Below, one piece after another: positions 5,056 to 7,422 of a stretch of 7,422 nt of DNA; the first letter of the stretch is position 1; each line of letters starts with the position of its first letter. Made by a program: the position numbers and the translations under genes. Source of the stretch: JAICLL01 sp035252155 (GTDB taxonomy: Bacteria > Planctomycetota > Planctomycetia > Pirellulales > JAICIG01); assembly GCA_035252155.1 (NCBI GenBank), contig DATFDL010000029.1:1-7422 (forward strand). The letters are read 5' to 3'. The notes below the pieces were generated by a model. The model was not told where the DNA came from. It saw only the letters and a list, made by a program, of their open reading frames with translations, and searched no databases.

Positions 5056-5682
5056 TCAGTCGATATCGCTGCGGTAGACGATTTTCGCGGCGGGCAACCA
5101 GCCGCGCAGGCGTTCGACGCCCTCGGGCGTGACCCGCGTAAAGCGAAGGTCGACGAACGTCAGAAGCTTCAAGCCGCGCAGGTGCGCCAGTCCAGCGTCG
5201 GTCAGCGGTGTGCTGGTTAATATCAGTGTGCGCAGATGCGGTAAGCCAGCCAGACAGGTCAGATCGTCATCGGAGAACGTGCACCCGCCGAGATACACAT
5301 GGCGTATCGTCTGAGTTGCGTCGACGCCGAACCAACGCGTCAGTTGCGATTGGACGCGAGACGATACGCTATCCGATCCGTCCTCGATAATCCCGCATCT
5401 TCCGCCCAGCTTGTGAATGGCCACGGCGGCGGTTTGCTGGCGGTGAACTTGGTCGGCATAGTAACCCAAGCCCGCAAACGCCGCCAACATCAGCAGCAAC
5501 ATGCCGCGCAAGCTGAACTGAAACCAACGCCGTCGCGTGGTTCTGTAGGGAACGCCCTCCGTGGCGTTCCGTGAACTGCGATTCGACGCCAACTCGCCCC
5601 CCGCGGAACGCCACGGAGGGCGTTCCCTACAGGCGTTGTCGCCGGTCGAAAGCCGTTGCGGGTCGCGATCGTTCACACTCAT
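5056..5682 (-). CDS. Small leucine-rich-repeat protein with one membrane helix, interrupted in frame by a palindromic repeat
   Basis: The protein has 208 residues. Residues 50-59 (RRRWFQFSLR) precede a single hydrophobic helix (about 58-76, GMLLLMLAAFAGLGYYA). The segment HRQQTAAVAIHKLGG follows, then three leucine-rich repeats of about 24 residues (about 125-196), for example PHLRTLILTSTPLTDAGLAHLRGL. The layout matches short membrane-anchored LRR proteins common in planctomycetes (general knowledge); their partners are mostly unknown. The start at 5682 overlaps the stop of the upstream membrane-protein gene as ATGA, with AGGAG 11 bases upstream. This supports translational coupling and last place in the operon. 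Residues 17-47 are encoded by a complete 90-bp palindromic repeat (5543-5632), exactly 30 codons with no stop in this frame. A later start (Met61) would remove the repeat but also the conserved RRRWFQF segment. Confidence 0.83.
   Translation of the reverse strand: MSVNDRDPQRLSTGDNACRERPPWRSAGGELASNRSSRNATEGVPYRTTRRRWFQFSLRGMLLLMLAAFAGLGYYADQVHRQQTAAVAIHKLGGRCGIIEDGSDSVSSRVQSQLTRWFGVDATQTIRHVYLGGCTFSDDDLTCLAGLPHLRTLILTSTPLTDAGLAHLRGLKLLTFVDLRFTRVTPEGVERLRGWLPAAKIVYRSDID
5543..5632. repeat. Palindromic dispersed repeat, copy B (complete, inside the LRR coding region)
   Basis: Two 29-base arms (5543-5571 and 5604-5632) are perfect reverse complements around a 32-base centre. The left arm begins CTGTAGGGAACGCCC and the right arm ends GGGCGTTCCCTACAG. 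The right arm is identical to 44-72. The total is 90 bases, a multiple of three. On the minus strand, in the frame of the LRR gene, it encodes a stop-free stretch that includes SRNATEGVPYR. No clear target-site duplication flanks it. Confidence 0.95.
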
Positions 5683-6836
5683 TGCTTCATGAACTCCTGC
5701 TTGTTCATGCTGCCGGGCACAATGCGATGAAACCCCGTCAGACGCCAACGCACAAAGCTGGGCGGCATGTTCAACGCCACCAAGGCCACCAGCGACGTGG
5801 CGATCGGCAGCACCGCGTCGGCCGGCACTTGCCAGGCTTTCAGGACGCGCGGCATGTAGTAGGCGGTCAGATAGATGAACACGGGCGTCACTAAAAAGTG
5901 ATCGTACCGCGGGATAATCCAGCGCCCGGTCCACAGGCGGCCCCACAGGCTGATCGGCGGCCGATAATCGATCCAATAGCCGAAGAACCGTTGAGAAATG
6001 CCGGAAAACGCCACCAGCCACAGGGCCATCCACGACCAGTGCGCGCGCAGCGGGTTGCCCGCCAGCGAGAACGCGCAAAACGACCACCAGCCCGCCAGCA
6101 AAGCCACCATCAGGCCATCGATGTGACTTACCCGCGGGTCAGTTTCGCGTCCGTGCAGTTGATCGAGCGGCCAGCCCAGCAGCCGCTGCCGGACTCCCTC
6201 GTTGATGGCTTGCAATGACGGCTGCTCCCAGACCCACGAAACGTGCCACGGAAACCGGGCCAACATGCCCCGCACCGCCAACCACGCCGCCAGATAAAGC
6301 CAGCAGGCGACAATCGCCGCTGACGCCGGATTCGGCCACTGCCGAAAAAACTCGCCGAGGCCGAAGGCCAGCAGATACCCCATGAACGGCAGCCCCGTCG
6401 CCCAGCAAGAGACGCAGATCACCATCAGATACGCAAACAGAAAGTAGAGCGGCAGATTGAGCCGCGAAATCTGCGGATCGTGCCAGGCCAACAAGCCGAC
6501 GCCCAGCCACACCAGGTCTTGCGGCAGAAGCTGCAGCGGTCCGACGACCAACGGCAGACGGCTGGTCCAGGGCGTCAGCCGCAGCCAGTTTCGATAGCCC
6601 GTGTGAAACAGCGGATGGTACGCCCAGGCCCGATATCCGCCGAGCACAAAGGCGGCGAACATCCAGAAACCATCGCGCGGCTTGAGCAGCTCCGGCATCG
6701 GCCCGGCCCGCCACCAGATCCAGCCATAGACCGCCTCATATGCCACGACCGGCAGCAGCAAGAGCGGCGTCCAGGGCGGCGGCGCCGCGACTCTTATCCA
6801 GGCCAGCAGGCGGCGGATCAGCGTGGGGCGGATCAT
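5679..6836 (-). CDS. Polytopic membrane protein, probable permease of the ABC transporter
   Basis: The protein has 385 residues. About nine or ten hydrophobic segments are visible, among them about 24-42, 57-73, 95-117, 127-164, 172-192, 240-259, 267-289, 314-329 and 341-357. The N-terminus is short and basic (MIRPTLIRRLLAWIR). No family motif was recognised. Its place directly after an ABC ATPase, with overlapping stop and start (ATGA at 6833-6836), makes it the likely membrane partner of that ATPase. The substrate is unknown. The start at 6836 is chosen for this overlap; the frame stays open to 6926 but would then run into the ATPase coding region. The C-terminal end (MNKQEFMKQ) carries the ribosome-binding site of the LRR gene within its codons. 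The permease role is an inference from context. Confidence 0.85.
   Translation of the reverse strand: MIRPTLIRRLLAWIRVAAPPPWTPLLLLPVVAYEAVYGWIWWRAGPMPELLKPRDGFWMFAAFVLGGYRAWAYHPLFHTGYRNWLRLTPWTSRLPLVVGPLQLLPQDLVWLGVGLLAWHDPQISRLNLPLYFLFAYLMVICVSCWATGLPFMGYLLAFGLGEFFRQWPNPASAAIVACWLYLAAWLAVRGMLARFPWHVSWVWEQPSLQAINEGVRQRLLGWPLDQLHGRETDPRVSHIDGLMVALLAGWWSFCAFSLAGNPLRAHWSWMALWLVAFSGISQRFFGYWIDYRPPISLWGRLWTGRWIIPRYDHFLVTPVFIYLTAYYMPRVLKAWQVPADAVLPIATSLVALVALNMPPSFVRWRLTGFHRIVPGSMNKQEFMKQ
5694..5698 (-). promoter_or_regulatory. Ribosome-binding site of the LRR gene inside the upstream coding region
   Basis: AGGAG on the minus strand lies 11 bases before the ATG at 5682, inside the last codons of the membrane-protein gene. 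The spacing is long, and the ATGA overlap suggests that coupling contributes to initiation. Confidence 0.5.
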
Positions 6837-7422
6837 TGCGGCGTCTCGTCGAAATAATGCTCGACGTTGTCGAGCGTTTGCGGATGGAGCAATCGTTCGA
6901 GCGCCTCGGCCAACGGACCGGCGCACTGCGCCAGGCGGCGCAAGCCCTGAGCCGTGTCGTACGCCACCACTTGTCCCTCGCGCATCACCACAATGCGGTG
7001 GGCCAGCTCTTCGACGACTTCGGGCACCGGCGTGGTCATGACGATGGTGGCGTCTTGGCGTTCGGCCAGCCGTTGCAAGACGCGCTTCAGGGCGAAGATG
7101 CCCGAAGGGTCGAGTCCGCCGGCAAACGGCTCGTCGAGCAGCAGCACCGGCGCTTCGCTGACCAGCTCGCCGCAGATGGCGATTTTCTTTTTCTGCGCAT
7201 TCGAGTAGCTACGAATCGGCCAATCGCCCTCGCGCACCAGCTCGAACAGCCGCAACAGCCGCTCGACATGGTCCAACAGCCGGTCGTCGTCGCGGCCGTA
7301 GATGCGCCCCACGCCGAACAGATACTCGCGGCCCGTACGATTCTTGGGCAGCCACGGATGATCGGGCAAGAAATAGACTCGCTTACGGATAGCCAGCTCT
7401 TCGTCAGCCGACGCGTACCGCC
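6833..7422 (-). CDS. ABC transporter ATP-binding protein (start beyond the right edge)
   Basis: About 195 C-terminal residues are visible; the frame is open to the window edge, so the start and the Walker A loop lie outside. From the edge inward come a Q-loop region (RVYFLPDHPWL), the helical region (REYLFGVGRIYGRDDDRLLDHVE), a signature motif of the form YSNAQKKK (near 7193-7210), Walker B VLLLDEP with the catalytic Glu, and the D-loop GGLDP. This layout fits the ATPase subunit of ABC-2-like exporters, which powers transport by ATP hydrolysis on the cytoplasmic face. The switch-histidine position is unusual: where a family member reads ISTH or SSHD, this protein reads VMTTPVPEVVEEL, with Pro in place of His (codon at 7028-7030). 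The stop overlaps the start of the probable permease (ATGA), so it is the first gene of the operon visible here. Confidence 0.93.
   Translation of the reverse strand, partial: RYASADEELAIRKRVYFLPDHPWLPKNRTGREYLFGVGRIYGRDDDRLLDHVERLLRLFELVREGDWPIRSYSNAQKKKIAICGELVSEAPVLLLDEPFAGGLDPSGIFALKRVLQRLAERQDATIVMTTPVPEVVEELAHRIVVMREGQVVAYDTAQGLRRLAQCAGPLAEALERLLHPQTLDNVEHYFDETPQ

Noticed and set aside
3510..5132. Long plus-strand open frame of 540 codons opposite the SPOR-like gene
   Set aside because: It runs through the whole minus-strand gene and two intergenic palindromes, has Arg/His-rich antisense-type composition and no recognisable domain, while the minus strand gives a signal peptide and ribosome-binding site.
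6837..6926. Longer start for the polytopic membrane protein
   Set aside because: It overlaps the ABC ATPase coding region by 90 further bases and is basic and non-hydrophobic; the ATGA overlap at 6833-6836 gives a normal start.

Overview
The window is GC-rich bacterial DNA with seven protein genes. The best guess for its source is the phylum Planctomycetota, probably near the Pirellulales. That rests on a short leucine-rich-repeat protein with an RRRWFQFSLR-type segment before a single membrane helix, on several families of dispersed palindromic repeats between and inside genes, and on 7-bp TTCAGGG satellites inside a coding region. The assignment is inferred from sequence style, not from a marker gene.

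Left part (1-1475). Half of a palindromic repeat lies at the left edge. A plus-strand gene for a prepilin-peptidase-like membrane protein follows (143-1231). It keeps the two zinc-type CxxC pairs of the N-terminal domain but appears to lack both catalytic aspartates, and two TTCAGGG satellite tracts lengthen its loops. After it comes the first of two 186-bp, four-core palindromic elements (1259-1444).

Middle (1476-3641). All genes from here on are on the minus strand. A small [2Fe-2S] ferredoxin gene is followed after 6 bp by a PII (GlnB-type) nitrogen regulator gene, a likely two-gene operon. The second 186-bp element (2270-2455) lies upstream, so the pair is bracketed by two copies of the same repeat family. 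Next comes a lone outer-membrane polysaccharide-export lipoprotein gene (Wza-like, with an SLBB domain and an unusual Cys-rich tail). A gap with a strong hairpin separates it from the next gene.

Right part (3642-7422). A secreted protein with two SPOR-like segments lies beside an intergenic region holding two more inverted repeats. A tightly coupled minus-strand operon follows: an ABC-transporter ATPase (its start is beyond the right edge), a polytopic membrane protein that is probably the permease, and the leucine-rich-repeat membrane protein. Both junctions are ATGA stop/start overlaps. The leucine-rich-repeat gene carries a complete 90-bp palindromic repeat read through in frame, of the same family as the repeat at the left edge.

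The main points of interest are the in-frame palindromic element, the ordered four-core architecture of the 186-bp elements, and the missing catalytic residues in the peptidase and the ABC ATPase. No RNA genes, CRISPR arrays, transposase genes or origin were seen.
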